Shown in pieces: positions 1 to 11,101 of a DNA stretch of 64,000 bases. The notes under the pieces were generated by a model. That model was not told where the DNA came from. It ran no database searches and was given only the letters and a program-made list of their open reading frames with translations. The stretch lies in NCBI RefSeq assembly GCF_024713945.1, contig NC_134679.1, positions 3,229,001 to 3,293,000 of the forward strand. The letters run 5' to 3'. This stretch comes from Dermatophagoides farinae (Eukaryota > Arthropoda > Arachnida > Sarcoptiformes > Pyroglyphidae). Numbering within the stretch: position 1 is the stretch's first letter; each line of letters opens with the position of its first letter. A program made the translations under genes and the position numbers.

Positions 1-928
1 TTATTTCAATCGAATTGATTTGAATCGATTCTTTCTTATTGTATGGGTATCATTATTCTATTTCTAGGTTTTTTTCTTCGTTTGAAATTCTTGTTTTGTT
101 TTTTTTTTTTTTTTTTTTTTTTGAAAAATCTAAATTGCTTGCTACCAGTTTAATGTATTTTAAATAAAAACGAAAGAAAAATTTTATCCAATTTACACCA
201 GTTTTCACACTATTTATTTTTTGTTTATTTTTTTGTAAACTATAGCTGCAATCAATTTATTTTAAAAAAAACGAGACGAATTCCCCAAGAACAATGAACT
301 CATCCGGTTAGATGTTCATTGTAATTTAACTTGTCTTTTGTTCTAATTTTCCTTTATTTTTTTTTGTAACAGCAACAACGAAAAAAAATCCTATTTCAGA
401 ATTTTCCGTTCCAATCGTTCAGGATCACCTATTTTTTTTATTAATCTATTCTAAAAAAAGTATTGAACCATAAGTCAATCCCAAAAAGATGTGGATCTAG
501 TTTCGAAAATGCATACACATTGCAACAAGATCGTTTATCTTCCAATGACTGATATTGGCCGATTGGACATCAATTAATATTATTATACTGGTATTGTATA
601 CAACGGTCATAATAATGAAAAAAGGTATCCTATATAGTCGATATTTAATTAAAAGTTTCGATCGTATTCATAGTGGGTGGTCTCGTTGGGATCAATTTCA
701 TTGTTCAATATCCATGTTAATTCGTAATCAATATCATTGACCCGAATTTTGAGTTTGTTTGTTTTTTTTACAATCAAATCTCGACAATTTTTTTTCAAAA
801 ATCATGATCCGATTTGATGCTTAATAATTTCAATTTTTTATTTCTTTATTTTTTTACAACAAGTTTAATAATTGATCTATCATTCATTTTTTTTTCACAG
901 GAAAAAAATGTTCATCTAATTATAAAAT
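1..928. other. 3' flank of UQCRC2, no gene seen
   Basis: AT-rich sequence with a long T run near 100-122 and other T/A homopolymers. The short open frames here lack codon structure and splice context. The T-rich segment just left of the UQCRC2 stop, which reads AATAAA-like on the minus strand around 844-850, is a plausible poly(A) region for that gene. Confidence 0.6.
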
Positions 929-2417
929 CTATTGAATATCGTTCAAATATGGAGCATTTTGTCCGATCGTGGCCAAACCAATTTTTGATTTCATCATTCG
1001 AGAACCCAAACTTTTGACATCAGCCATGGTTGTTGAATCAACTTGTTTGAGATAATCTTCAATTGAAAATTTCTGGCCAGTCATCAATAATTGTGTGCCC
1101 ATTTCGTATACCAATGCAGCTTCATCATCCAGAGCGATCAATGCCGATGTTTTCAAATTGTTTCTAATTTTAATCATATATTAGATATATGTAAATAAAC
1201 ACCAAGATAAATAGTACTTACTTAGCATCATTGAGTTCAGCATCTGAAATCGAAGTCATTGTAGTACGGAATTCTTTTACAACCGATTTAGCCATCGCAG
1301 TAATGTCACAGGTATTTGGTGCAACTAAATGGACACCAAAAAGACCGGTATTTTCATAGTTATAATTGAAAGAAGCTACTGAAACATTTTCCGAAGATTT
1401 TCCACTAAGTTGAGCTTTAACAGCTTGACTTAGGCGTTGTGCCTGATTCAGTTCATACGAGTTTTTAATTTGACTACCAGCACCAAGGATTTTCTGCAAT
1501 AAAGCAGCAGCAATATAATCTTTTAGAGATTTATTGATGCTAAAATGATTTGATTAATCCAATGAAGATATAAAATTATCTTCAATATAATACCTGACAC
1601 CTTCACAAGCAATGGCAACATAGGTCAATGGTGAACATGAATCTTGATGAATTTCACCACCAATAAAATCACTAGATTCTTTCATTCCTGTCGATGCTGG
1701 CAATACAAGGCTTTGCCCAACCAATTCAGTTAATTGTTGATGATCTATACCAAGACCGACAACTACCGTATTTGATCCAACAAATGTTTCGCGATGAAAT
1801 TTTTTCAAATCTTCTGCAGAATGTTTTCCGACCATGAATTTCGGTACATAAAGAGAATTTCGAAGACCACCCCTAAATGAGACATGATGAATCAATTCGG
1901 TCAATTGAATGAATGGTGTATCTTCCAACAAGGATCGATCAACCATTAATCGTTCAGTGTTGTCCGCAATTTCCCAATGCTTGAAGGCTGGCCGTGATAC
2001 ACTATCAGCAACCATTGTAAAATTTTTTGGCAAAACTTCTTCATCGTTATGTACTTCCAAAAGGTAGGTAATTGAATCACGAGTACCAGCCACCGTCAAT
2101 CGTCCACCGTGATATTCAATCTGACGGGTTATACCAAATGAGCTAAAATTTTCCGTACCTAAACCGGCAGATGACCGAACAATATGAGAAATGCCCAATT
2201 TAGATTGAGGTTCATAACGTGCACCAGCTCGAACGACAACAGCTACTCGAGCTAATGGTGATTCAGATTCAGCCGAAGCCAAAACAACGCCAGATGGAAG
2301 CGTCGAAACTTGAATCGATGGTGATGATGACGATTTAGTTTGAGTTTGACCGGCCGACAAATATCTTTTCAATTGACCATTGATTGAGCGAATTGTTTTC
2401 AAATTTTTGCTCAACAT
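929..2417 (-). CDS. UQCRC2: Cytochrome b-c1 complex subunit 2, mitochondrial (core protein 2)
   Basis: Core 2 subunit of respiratory complex III in the inner mitochondrial membrane; an M16-peptidase-fold protein that has lost catalysis and helps assemble the complex. Exons on the minus strand are 2417-1594, 1539-1222 and 1163-929; the two introns are 54 and 58 bp with GT-AG ends, and the joined frame gives 458 aa, close to the family's usual 450 or so. The N-terminus (MLSKNLKTIRSINGQLKRYL) is rich in K/R and lacks acids, as a mitochondrial presequence should be. The peptidase zinc motif HxxEH is replaced around GISHIVRSSAGLG, as in other core 2 proteins. Typical family stretches are FGITRQIEYHGGRL, YRGGEI-like GGEIHQDS, and NNLKTSALIALDDE near the C-terminus. 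A possible 5'UTR intron (about 2436-2488, GT-AG) lies just upstream. Confidence 0.95.
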
Positions 2418-2994
2418 TTTTCTATGTTTAGTGTATCTGATGAAAAAGATTAATAATAATTAAATCATTTTAGAAAGAATTTTTTACCTGAAAAAAATAA
2501 AAAAAATCAATATGAAAAATCTTCAAATTAGTGAACCAATCCACAACAACAGCTGCAAGGTGAATCCGAACTCCAATATTTGACGCATGCCCACGTTTGC
2601 ATGACCGTTCATATATGTGATTTCGGTTTTTAGGTTCTAAATTCATAAGAAAAACCGCGCTTAAAATTCAAAGAAAAACCTTTTTCTTTTTTTTTATAAT
2701 AAGATTGCGAAATTCAATTTGAGATCAATATTTCATTGAATCTCTTGCGTAACTCTTATTACTCACTAGGTCAGTGGATCATTAATGGAAGAACGATGTA
2801 TACGGCAATTGAATCCTGAAGCAAGCAATCAAAAAAACAACAAGAAAAAAAGGTGGATTCAAATATTGCAAAAGCCGTTAACTTTACAATTAACTCTATT
2901 TGTAGCATAGGCTATTATTGTTTGGTTGCTTTCTATAGAAAATATATCTGAATCTTTTTTAAAAAAAATGATTTCCACATCGAACTAACTATAG

Positions 2995-3491
2995 TTAAAA
3001 TATAGACACGGTGATGATTATTATCATCAAAATGGACAGTATCTTTATCAAATTATTATTGTCGTTGTTGTTGTTGTTATTCACAGCATCTTCGGATAAC
3101 ATGGTTGCGAAAATTTGATCCATGAACTTGGACTTGAATATTATTTCATTATCATGGTCGAGGCTATTATGAAATTTAATTTTTATTCTAATTATAAAAC
3201 TGAATTGTTGATGGATAAAATCTCGCGATTTGAAAACAAAATGGCATTTAATTGAAAAATTCAATTTCGGTTTTTCAATTTGGTCACATCCGCTATTGAA
3301 AAAAATTTCTGTCAAGCATCATTGTGATTGTTGGCCGTGCATGAAATCACGTTGGCCAAATAAATTTCATTTTCAAAAGTGACACATTTTTAAAATGCTC
3401 GTTCACAAAGAATGTTTATGATGGAAAGATGTGAAAACAACAACAACAACAACAATGTGATAATTGATGTGATCTTCGCAAATATTTGCAT
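2995..3491 (-). CDS. Doubtful small secreted or GPI-anchored protein
   Basis: Unrecognised and weak. On the minus strand, an ATG at 3491-3489 opens a peptide starting MQIFAKITSIITLLLLLLF, which looks like a signal peptide. Lower down, a separate open frame ending at 2995 starts near SGCDQIEKPKLNFSIKC and closes with an asparagine run followed by LIKILSILMIIIITVSIF, the layout of a GPI-attachment tail (spacer plus hydrophobic end). I could not find a splice pair joining the two in frame, so they may be unrelated or chance frames in AT-rich DNA. Transcript data would settle it. Confidence 0.15.
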
Positions 3492-4903
3492 GCGATCGAC
3501 GATAATGAATGTTGGTGGTGGCGGTGATGGTGGTGGTGAATGAAACGATAATGTTGTTCCAAATACATTATACCTTGACCTGAAGAATCCATTTTGAATT
3601 TTCAATTCCAATCAATTATTTTGGTATTTTTTCACAACGAAACCAGAAAATCATTGATATTTTAAATTGAAATTAATAAAAATAAATATTAATTGCATAA
3701 TCATATTAAACATATAATTATCATCGGAATAAATTCACATGTATGGAATGATTACACAATTTGTTGCACTAAACATCATCATCATCAACATCATCATGGA
3801 ACACACACACTTGACAAAAATGTTGTTTTCTAAACTGTGTTGTTAATAAAATTACGCAACATGGTATTTGTACAAGTGAAAGTGTTTTCAAGAAAATTCA
3901 AGAGAGAGAACAAAAAACAAAACATTTATGCAAGAGATATTATGATGTTGCAACCAAAGAAAAATTACAACATCGTGAACAACATGATTTTGATTTTGAC
4001 AAACTTTGATAATGGCAATAAAAAAAATGACCACAACTTATTTTATCTTCAGGCAGTCGCTGCCGCTTATGCAATAATAATTCGAATGAAATAAAAATGA
4101 TGCAACATAAATCGTGTTCGCGCGTAAATCGATCCCAGACACATGAAGAACAAAAATAATTTCATCACACATCAATGATAGTGATGATAACATTGATCTT
4201 GAAATTATTTACATAAATAGCTTGTCGTCATTTTTTTTTGTTGTTGTTGCGAAATATAGCTACAAAAAAACAAAAACAAAAAAGAAAATTTTTTTCATCT
4301 TCAAGATCGTACTCTCTTCTTGGGACCGGCAAAACAAATGATAAAAAAAGTAAGAGAATAAGTGTTGTGGCTACTTTTAGCCATTGTGATGGGAGGAGAA
4401 TTTCTAGTACGATTCTAAATCTGACATCTATTATGACATGGATCACCACCCTTGTTTGTTATTTTTTTTTTGTTTCATTCATTATCATCTGTCAATTGAA
4501 TATTATTTTTGGAAAAAAAATGTGGGCAGTTTCTTTGATCACAATGTTGATGTTGATCCATCAAATATAGAACCATCACTACTGTTTTGCAGACATTGAC
4601 ATTGAATATTTTTATTTTTTTTTACCATCATCATCATCATCATCATCAATGATTTGTAACATGAAACCTTCGAAAGCCAATTGACCATAACATTGACAAT
4701 GACCACTCGTTTTTTTCTGTTGTGTTTGTCTCACGTGAAATGTATTCTAAAAACAACTGAAATTAAACAACATCAACAATTTAATGATAAAGAAGAAGAA
4801 GAAGACAAAGACAAGTGATAGATCATAGCCATGGATCAGTGATCAGAGTTCTTTATTTACACATCTATGAATATCGAATCATGGATCGAATGGTATACAT
4901 CGA

Positions 4904-4910
4904 TATAAAT
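4904..4910 (+). promoter_or_regulatory. TATA box of the small secreted protein gene
   Basis: TATAAAT about 175 bp upstream of the start codon at 5085, followed 25-30 bp later by an initiator-like TCAATCC stretch near 4931-4940. The 5'UTR would then be about 150 nt. Confidence 0.5.
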
Positions 4911-5084
4911 ACGACATTCAAACGAATCAATCTCAATCCATTCTTGTGGAAAACATTCATGATTTAATAATTCAAACGTCATTGATCCGTGTCTGTTTTT
5001 TATTGTCTCATTCTTAGTCAAAACATTTTTATCTGTTTATCACATCATTCATTGCGATCGTAATTGTCGAAATCGTAAACCGAA

Positions 5085-5428
5085 ATGAATTTCATCGAGG
5101 TGAGTTTTTCTATTAAAAATTCTACCATTTAAAACAAGAAAATTAATCACCAAATATTCAGTGTTTTCGTCGTTCAAGCATTTCGACTATGCTGATGTTG
5201 ACATTGTATATAATCATCACATTTTTATGCTCACCAAGTGATCAATCGATTGGTTATTTTGAAAATTATGGCTGGCCATCATACGGTATTGTGAAGCCAT
5301 TTTGGTTAGCGCCTTTTTCCACGTATCCTACCGCGCAAACTAGTGGATATTCTCGTTCAGCTCGAATTCTTTCTGCTGGTGTTGTTCTTAATGCACCCGG
5401 TACACGTCGTAATGTTATTGGTTATTAA
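5085..5428 (+). CDS. Small secreted protein, unknown function
   Basis: Two exons, 5085-5099 and 5162-5428, separated by a 62-bp GT-AG intron (GAG|GTGAGT donor); the joined frame is 93 aa. The first exon encodes only MNFIE. Residues 15-30 (MLMLTLYIIITFLCSP) form a hydrophobic core suited to a signal peptide or signal anchor. The remaining 60 or so residues are rich in Y, W, P, S and G (GYFENYGWPSYGIVKPFW) with no cysteine, and end in a dibasic site followed by NVIGY. I do not recognise the family. A TATA box at 4904 and a poly(A) signal at 5538 frame a compact, well-formed gene. It could be a peptide precursor or a cuticle or salivary component, but nothing seen proves any of these. Confidence 0.65.
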
Positions 5429-5537
5429 TGAATTTTTCGAATTTTTGACCATTGTAAATAATTCATCTGTAAATAATTATCAATCGGCCAATTGAATTAT
5501 TTGTTTTTTTTTCAGTGGATTTTGTTTTATTTTATTG

Positions 5538-5543
5538 AATAAA
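5538..5543 (+). terminator. Poly(A) signal AATAAA
   Basis: Canonical AATAAA 110 bp after the stop of the small secreted protein gene and about 62 bp before the start of the next gene on the same strand. Confidence 0.5.
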
Positions 5544-5604
5544 ATGTCGAATTCAATCATTATTGTGCCTTACATTTTTTTTTGTATTTTGCAACGCAAT
5601 TCGA

Positions 5605-6126
5605 ATGTCCACATCGACAACAACGACTGACACTATGAATTCAAAAAGTTTCAATCAATCAATAAGGGAGTCACCTCGATTCTGCCAATGCCATGAACAA
5701 CGATGGTCGTTTCGAGATGTTCGTCGATATATTCTTCGAAAGCAACTTCGAAATTGTCCGGATTGTCGTCAACAATTCCGTAATGTTACGATTCAAGATA
5801 AGCCTATCACCTTGTGTCAATATTTATTCTGTTCAGGTTGGCGTGGCTATTCTTTAATTATCAATTCATTTCTACAATTTTGGTTAATGTTTTACATGGC
5901 ATTTTTGGCTTTCATTGATTTTTATCTGAGTGGCCAAAAAATAGCTATGGAAAATATCTTCTCTAGATCCAGTCCAACCATTCGATGGATATTTATTTTC
6001 TTCACTACATTGTTTCTAATGTCCACAATTTATGTGACAATCAAAACAATTCTACAACAATCAGTGGGATTTCTTATCCGAACTGGATATAAATTAATAA
6101 TCGATGTTAAATTATTTGAAAATTAA
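5605..6126 (+). CDS. RING-CH-like two-TM membrane protein (MARCH-related, incomplete zinc site)
   Basis: Single exon of 173 aa. I chose the ATG at 5605 because the frame upstream has only non-ATG starts. After a Ser/Thr-rich N-terminus comes CQCHEQRW (C27, C29) and, 22 residues on, NCPDC (C51, C54) followed by RQQF. This resembles the second half of a RING-CH finger, which ends CxC...HxxC...CxxC. The middle HxxC pair and the first CxxC pair are not present, so zinc binding and ubiquitin-ligase activity are doubtful. Two strong hydrophobic segments follow (about residues 84-108 and 127-148), matching the two-TM plan of MARCH ligases. It could be a degenerate MARCH protein or have an unseen 5' exon; I found none in the 175 bp upstream. 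Family placement is inference. Confidence 0.5.
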   Translation: MSTSTTTTDTMNSKSFNQSIRESPRFCQCHEQRWSFRDVRRYILRKQLRNCPDCRQQFRNVTIQDKPITLCQYLFCSGWRGYSLIINSFLQFWLMFYMAFLAFIDFYLSGQKIAMENIFSRSSPTIRWIFIFFTTLFLMSTIYVTIKTILQQSVGFLIRTGYKLIIDVKLFEN

Positions 6127-6374
6127 ATATCAATTGAATTCTACAAAATTGTGCGAAAAAAAATTCAAATTTTTGTTTCGTATTTTATGAACTAAACTCT
6201 TCTTTTCACATGTGTGTGTGTTTGCAGTGAAAAAAGCAGCTGTCAATCTGAATTTCAATTTGTTGCTATATTTTGATTGAAAATTCATATTCAATATTTT
6301 AAATCTTGGTTATTATTATTATCACGTATCTACTATTGTACGGCAGGTATTACACCAAAATATTCAGAGCCAAC

Positions 6375-7997
6375 ATGTTCAAGGTAAATGTTCAATTAAG
6401 TGATGACATTCAATTTTTCTAAATGTAGTTTGTATATGCCCAGAAAATATTCTTATCTGATATTGGCTTCATCAATTCGGTTTCGAAATCATGGCCTGCC
6501 CGTCAATCAAAATATTGTTGTTCACATCCCCAACATCATAGATGGTTGTCTAATCAGGCTGTCAATCAAGAAAATTCAATCATTCAAGATGATGCTTATG
6601 ATATTGTCATTAACGGTGGTGGAATCGTCGGATTTTCAATGTTTGCCGCAATCAAATCTTCACCATTTTTGTCAGCTAAACGTGTTTTATTGATCGAACA
6701 ACAATCACCGCCTCAGCCATCTACCTCAGTGATGCCAGAAGCTCGTAAATTCAGCAATCGTGTATCTGCCATAACTCTTTCATCTAAAGAATTTTTTGAA
6801 CAACTAAAGATTTGGGATTCTTTATCGCCTTATGCTAAATCGATTCAAGGGATGTATGTATGGTCTGAACATTATCAAAATGGTATCAATTTTGGCCACG
6901 ACTCTCCTTATGAAAATGCAATGTGTTATATTTTAGAAAATAATCGTATACTTCAAGCACTACATGATCTTATTCAATCGAATCGGAATTCATTGCAGCA
7001 TATATCTTACAAAACATCTGTAGTCGATATAAACCAAGATGTTGATGTACGCGATTCGCAAGCGACAACTATTAAATTGAAGATTGTCGACATGGAAGAT
7101 ACTCAACAACAGCAAAAATCTATTCAAACCAGACTGTTGATTGGTTGTGATGGATACAAATCGATTGTACGTTCAAAATCGACATTGCCGTATTTTGAGG
7201 CTGATTTAAACCAAATGGGCATAGTAGGAACTCTGGAAGTTGAAACACTTAACAACGATAATCATATAGCATTTCAACGATTCGTTAATGATCAATTAGT
7301 AATTGCATTACTGCCACTCGATAAATGTCATTCATCGTTGGTATTGTCAGTGCCTAAGCAATCCTTACAGGAATGGATGAAACTATCCGATCAAGAATTC
7401 ATTTCTCGACTTAACAATGAATTAATCCGTGAGCCGAAAATACAAAGTCCGTTAGATAAGCTGGCATCCACATTTAATATCCGTCAATTCAATTATGATA
7501 ACGCTCAGATACGATCACCCGCAACAATTCGATCGATAGTTACTGGGTCAAGAGCTGCATTTCCACTGGGATTCGGTACTACCATACCTTTTATGGTCGG
7601 TACAATCCAGGCAAAAGTTCCCTTGTTACAAGCATTGATCAACAAAGATAAACGAGTCAATACAGCGATCATCGGTGATGCAGCACATCGTGTTCATCCA
7701 CTAGCTGGCCAAGGTCTCAATCTTGGTCTTGGCGATGCTAGTACCTTGTTTTCCTGTTTAGATTCAAAATTATCAGCCGGTTATGAACTTTTTGCATCAA
7801 GATCAGATTCCCATGAAGCTCTCAGTCAAGCTTTATATGATTTTGAAAGGTGTCGTGTATTAAAATTGATACCGATGATGACTGCCATTCATTCGATGCA
7901 AACTTTATTCCATTTCACACCATCGGTATTATTGCCAATAGTGAATCAAATGGATATGGCCAAAAAACTTATCGTATCGTTTGCTAATTCCCGATGA
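6375..7997 (+). CDS. COQ6: Ubiquinone biosynthesis monooxygenase COQ6, mitochondrial
   Basis: FAD-dependent C5 ring hydroxylase of coenzyme Q synthesis, on the matrix side of the inner mitochondrial membrane. A 9-nt first exon (6375-6383, MFK) joins across a 45-bp GT-AG intron to exon 2 (6429-7997), giving 525 aa. The first 55 or so residues form a basic mitochondrial targeting stretch. Flavoprotein hydroxylase motifs are complete: the dinucleotide-binding DIVINGGGIVG (glycines 66-71), the DG motif IGCDGYKSIVR (about 241-251), and the FAD/GD motif GDAAHRVHPLAGQGLNLG starting at about residue 419. It is longer than the human protein (about 468 aa) mainly at the N-terminus. A poly(A) signal lies at 8125. 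It is flanked by the RING-CH-like gene upstream and a CUB gene downstream, both on the same strand. Confidence 0.93.
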
Positions 7998-8124
7998 AAT
8001 CGAATCTTGTTTTTGTTTGCTATTAACTTTTATAATTATAATTTACCTGTAAATTTTTTTTTCTTAAACTCATTTCAATCAATGGTCATTGTAGTTTGTC
8101 CTCAATTCAATTGGTTTTTTTTCT

Positions 8125-8130
8125 AATAAA
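8125..8130 (+). terminator. Poly(A) signal of COQ6
   Basis: AATAAA 127 bp after the COQ6 stop. The surrounding 7998-8341 stretch (344 bp) has no other recognisable feature before the CUB gene promoter. Confidence 0.55.
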
Positions 8131-8341
8131 TGATTTCAAGTCAAAAATAGTCAACGGAAAATAGATCATGAGTATGAGAATTTTTCCTCTTTTTCAAAGC
8201 TATGATCAAATATTGACAGAAAAAAACCTATTGGCAAGTAAAAAAGCTTCGGGTTTTTTGGGTTATGATTCGATAAATTCCTGTACCCAAAAATAGCAGT
8301 TTCGGGAAAAAGTAAATACACTCAATGATTAGAGTAGGTTA

Positions 8342-8348
8342 TATAAAA
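8342..8348 (+). promoter_or_regulatory. TATA box of the CUB protein gene
   Basis: TATAAAA 80 bp upstream of the start codon at 8428, with an initiator-like TCAGT about 20-25 bp downstream. A strong TATA box suggests a regulated, tissue-specific gene rather than a housekeeping one. Confidence 0.55.
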
Positions 8349-8427
8349 GCCGTTGTCAGTAATGTTTCGATGATAATTTTTTCAGATTGTTTTTTCAACG
8401 TGTTAGCTAAAATATATCGTATGCGAA

Positions 8428-10188
8428 ATGATTACCATTAGTTTTTTTCGTTATATTTTCTTCACTATTTTATTATTCATATTGTTCATTGTGAAAAATG
8501 TCAAAGTTAATGCCGATGAAGAAACATATTCTAGTCACTTGGAACATGAACAACAAAACACGCCACTAGAAGACATTGATTCAATATCAACGGTTACGAA
8601 TGATACACGTCATGGAAGAAGTAAGATTATCTTAAATTTTATTTTTATTGAAATTTTTGTATTATTGTATTTATAGCATTCTTTTCCGAGTTGGGTTTTC
8701 TTCGACCTACCCTGTTTAACATTGTTCGATTCCCAAACGAAGAATGTCTGGACGCAAGTAATCAAAGTGGTACATGTTATACCACTTTGGAATGTAAAAA
8801 ACTTGGTGGAAATCCAAGTTCAAAATGTGCCAAAGGTCTTGGAACATGTTGTATCAGTATGTGATTTTATATGATTAGAGGTTTCGTTAAGATAATTTTT
8901 ACTAATATATAATTGTTACAGTGTCCAAAACATGTCATAACAGCACTTATAATAAAGTGGTTTATTTCAAAAATCCTAGCTATCCATTGACTGATTCGGA
9001 GCAAAATTTCTGCGACCTAAGCGTCAATATTGTCGATGCTGATATTTGTCAATTACGAATCGATTTTCTTGAATTTCAAATTGATCCTCCAACTGAAGGA
9101 AATTGTCTGGGTGATAAATTCACTGCAACAGCTTCCGGTATGACACCTACAGCTGTTCCAGTGCTTTGTGGTAATAATCGTAATCAACATAGTAAGTAGT
9201 ATCAAGTGGTTTTGTATTGAAGAATCAACTTTTGATTTATTTCTTATTTATTTTCATGTTAAAAGTCTACCTTTCCTTGCCGACAAATCAAGAAAAACGT
9301 TCTGTATCAATCGTATTCGAAACCAACGCACTTGGTGACTACCGTTTTCATTTAAAAATTACTCAAATCGACTGTCGAGTGCGACAACCTCCTGCTCAAA
9401 CAGGCCCGTTTTCTTCGGTTTCCACCTTGGCCACAAGACAATCACGAACCATCTATCAAAAGATTCCTAATCAGTTGACATATCCTGCACCCACTGGTTG
9501 TCTGCAATACTATACACAACCAACAGGAACATTTGAAAGTTTCAATTTTGGTCATTATCTCAACAACTTAGACTATGCAATATGCATCGAACGTCAACCG
9601 GATACTTGTCGTGTTATTTATTCGGCGACCGACTTAAATTTTGGTATTGAATCATCACAAACAGGAGCAATGCCAGGTGTCGGTGATCAGCTTTGCGTCA
9701 ATGATTACCTACTGCTTGTTGGTGGTTCACAAACCGGTGAAGGGACGACCAAAGATCGATATTGTGGTGGAAAGCTTGCCTATTCAAGTTCGGAGACTAC
9801 TGAAACTCCTGTCATAACCAAAGCCAATGGGCCAATTGTCATTCGATTTCATTCTGATGCGACACATTCGGTAACGTTGAAAGAAGGTTTCCGTGTCAAA
9901 TACGAACAAAGTCCTACTGAATGCTCAACGGCCAATTCAGCATCGAACAATCCATTATTGAATAATCCCAATAGTCCTAATCCATTTATATCACCTGTAG
10001 TTGTGGCCATGATGGAATCCAATAGACCAAAACCAGTAAAACTGCCACCATTCTATCATAGCAATCTTGAACAATCAGAAACGGATGATATGGCAAGTAC
10101 ACGAAAACAACAAGCGATAGAAAGTAAAGTGGAAACGACATCACTAGAGATAAAATCTAGATCCAATGGAAAGCAATTAATTTTCTAG
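8428..10188 (+). CDS. Secreted CUB-domain protein of arthropod type
   Basis: Four exons, 8428-8620, 8677-8856, 8922-9191 and 9266-10188, all joined in phase 1 by 56-74 bp introns; 521 aa. An N-terminal hydrophobic stretch (about residues 5-25) is a signal peptide. Exon 2 encodes a cysteine-rich knot-like segment (NEECLDASNQSGTCYTTLEC ... CAKGLGTCC), a pattern seen N-terminal to CUB domains in many arthropod secreted proteins. Next come a first CUB-like module (CHNSTYNKVVYFKNPSYP ... CQLRIDFLEF) and a second region with the arthropod signature CxQYY...G...FNFG, YAICIERQP and DRYCGGKL, then IRFHSD. The C-terminal 90 residues are low complexity. No protease or other catalytic domain is present, so a binding or extracellular-matrix role is likely. 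The poly(A) signal at 10208 lies close to the convergent MRPS18C 3' end. Confidence 0.82.
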
Positions 10189-10207
10189 TTTTTTTTTTGT
10201 TTGGGAT

Positions 10208-10213
10208 AATAAA
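10208..10213 (+). terminator. Poly(A) signal of the CUB gene
   Basis: AATAAA 20 bp after the CUB stop codon. The stop codon of MRPS18C, on the other strand, is only 72 bp from the CUB stop, so the two 3'UTRs probably overlap. Confidence 0.55.
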
Positions 10214-10259
10214 ACTTTAAACGATGCAAAAAATGAATCTACAATGATGATTTTTGAGT

Positions 10260-10876
10260 TTAATATGGATTAGCACGTTGAGGTCTGGTTGGATCAAACA
10301 ATTTCGGGTCACTGTTAAATTTTGGATCACGATAGAACATCGACATAAAACCAAATCGAACAGCACGGGAAAGCTCTTTTCGTACAGCTCGATGTTGATG
10401 TTCACAAAGACCGGTAATATGTTTGTCATATAAACGTCCTGTATATGGTGACACAAATTGACTCAACAAACGAACGTTCTGTAAACAAAGTGAAAATTGT
10501 GACAATTAGCAAACTTTTGCGAAAAAATGTGTTTACCTTGTAATCAATTTCAATTCCATAACGACATAAAATGCATTGTGGTTTTTCTTTTAGATATGGA
10601 TTGATCATATTTGGATCCGGCTTTGTAAAAAAAAAGTTGATTTAGTTTAATCAAATATCCGGAACTATTAACTTACTAGATCTTCATCTAGACAAGATTT
10701 CGGTTCGGATGAGTTCGAACACATCATACGACTCGTATTGATTATTCTTGATGTCCAACATTTTTGTCGTAACACTATGAAAATGAAAAATGTATTTTTT
10801 ATTATTATATTAAAACAAAAAGATCGGTATTAACAATATGCTCACCGGAAAAGGCTAGATTGGTTAAGATTTTCAT
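10260..10876 (-). CDS. MRPS18C: Mitochondrial small ribosomal subunit protein bS18m (MRPS18C)
   Basis: Structural protein of the mitochondrial small ribosomal subunit. Exons on the minus strand are 10876-10846, 10774-10677, 10620-10537 and 10478-10260, with introns of 58-71 bp; the sum is 143 aa, the same size as the human protein. The N-terminal 40 residues are basic and presequence-like (MKILTNLAFS then RQKCWTSRII). The conserved S18 core is clear: QCILCRYGIEIDYK, then NVRLLSQFVSPYTGRLYDKH and ITGLCEHQHRAVRKELSRAV, then GFMSMFYRDPKF. CxxC plus the later C and H match the zinc-binding or Fe-S site of S18C. Frame and splice phases agree at every junction. It shares a short divergent promoter with MyD88. 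Confidence 0.94.
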
Positions 10877-11101
10877 TTTAGATTTTTCCACAAAAAGCTT
10901 GATGGACAAACACATGTGTAATTTATTCGATCACGTTATCTATGTACAGATCGTGTAGTGGTTGAAATTTCGAGATGCAATTTCGTGAGTGTAAACAGTA
11001 AATATATTTGATGATGATGATGGAAAAATCAGTTTTGTTTTCATGAATGAATGTTTCATATTTATAATTTTTTAATTTTTTTTCGCCATCGCATATAAAT
11101 T
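10877..11101. promoter_or_regulatory. Divergent promoter region of MRPS18C and MyD88
   Basis: 225 bp separate the two start codons, which point away from each other. The segment holds ATTTTTCC and an ATG repeat, but no clear TATA box at a usable distance (the TATAAAT at 11094 abuts the MyD88 ATG and is too close). A shared bidirectional promoter is inferred from geometry only. Confidence 0.35.

Larger units (their letters stand above)
2418..5084. other. Intergenic region between UQCRC2 and the small secreted protein gene
   Basis: About 2.7 kb. It holds the UQCRC2 promoter side (complex sequence around 2560-2650), CAA/GTT and CAT trinucleotide runs, and long A/T runs. Apart from a weak minus-strand candidate at 2995-3491, listed separately, I see no convincing exon on either strand. 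Confidence 0.5.

Noticed and set aside
3837-4570. Overlapping plus- and minus-strand frames of 73-110 codons.
   Set aside because: Lysine/asparagine/phenylalanine-rich translations of A/T runs, present on both strands at once, with no splice or family evidence.
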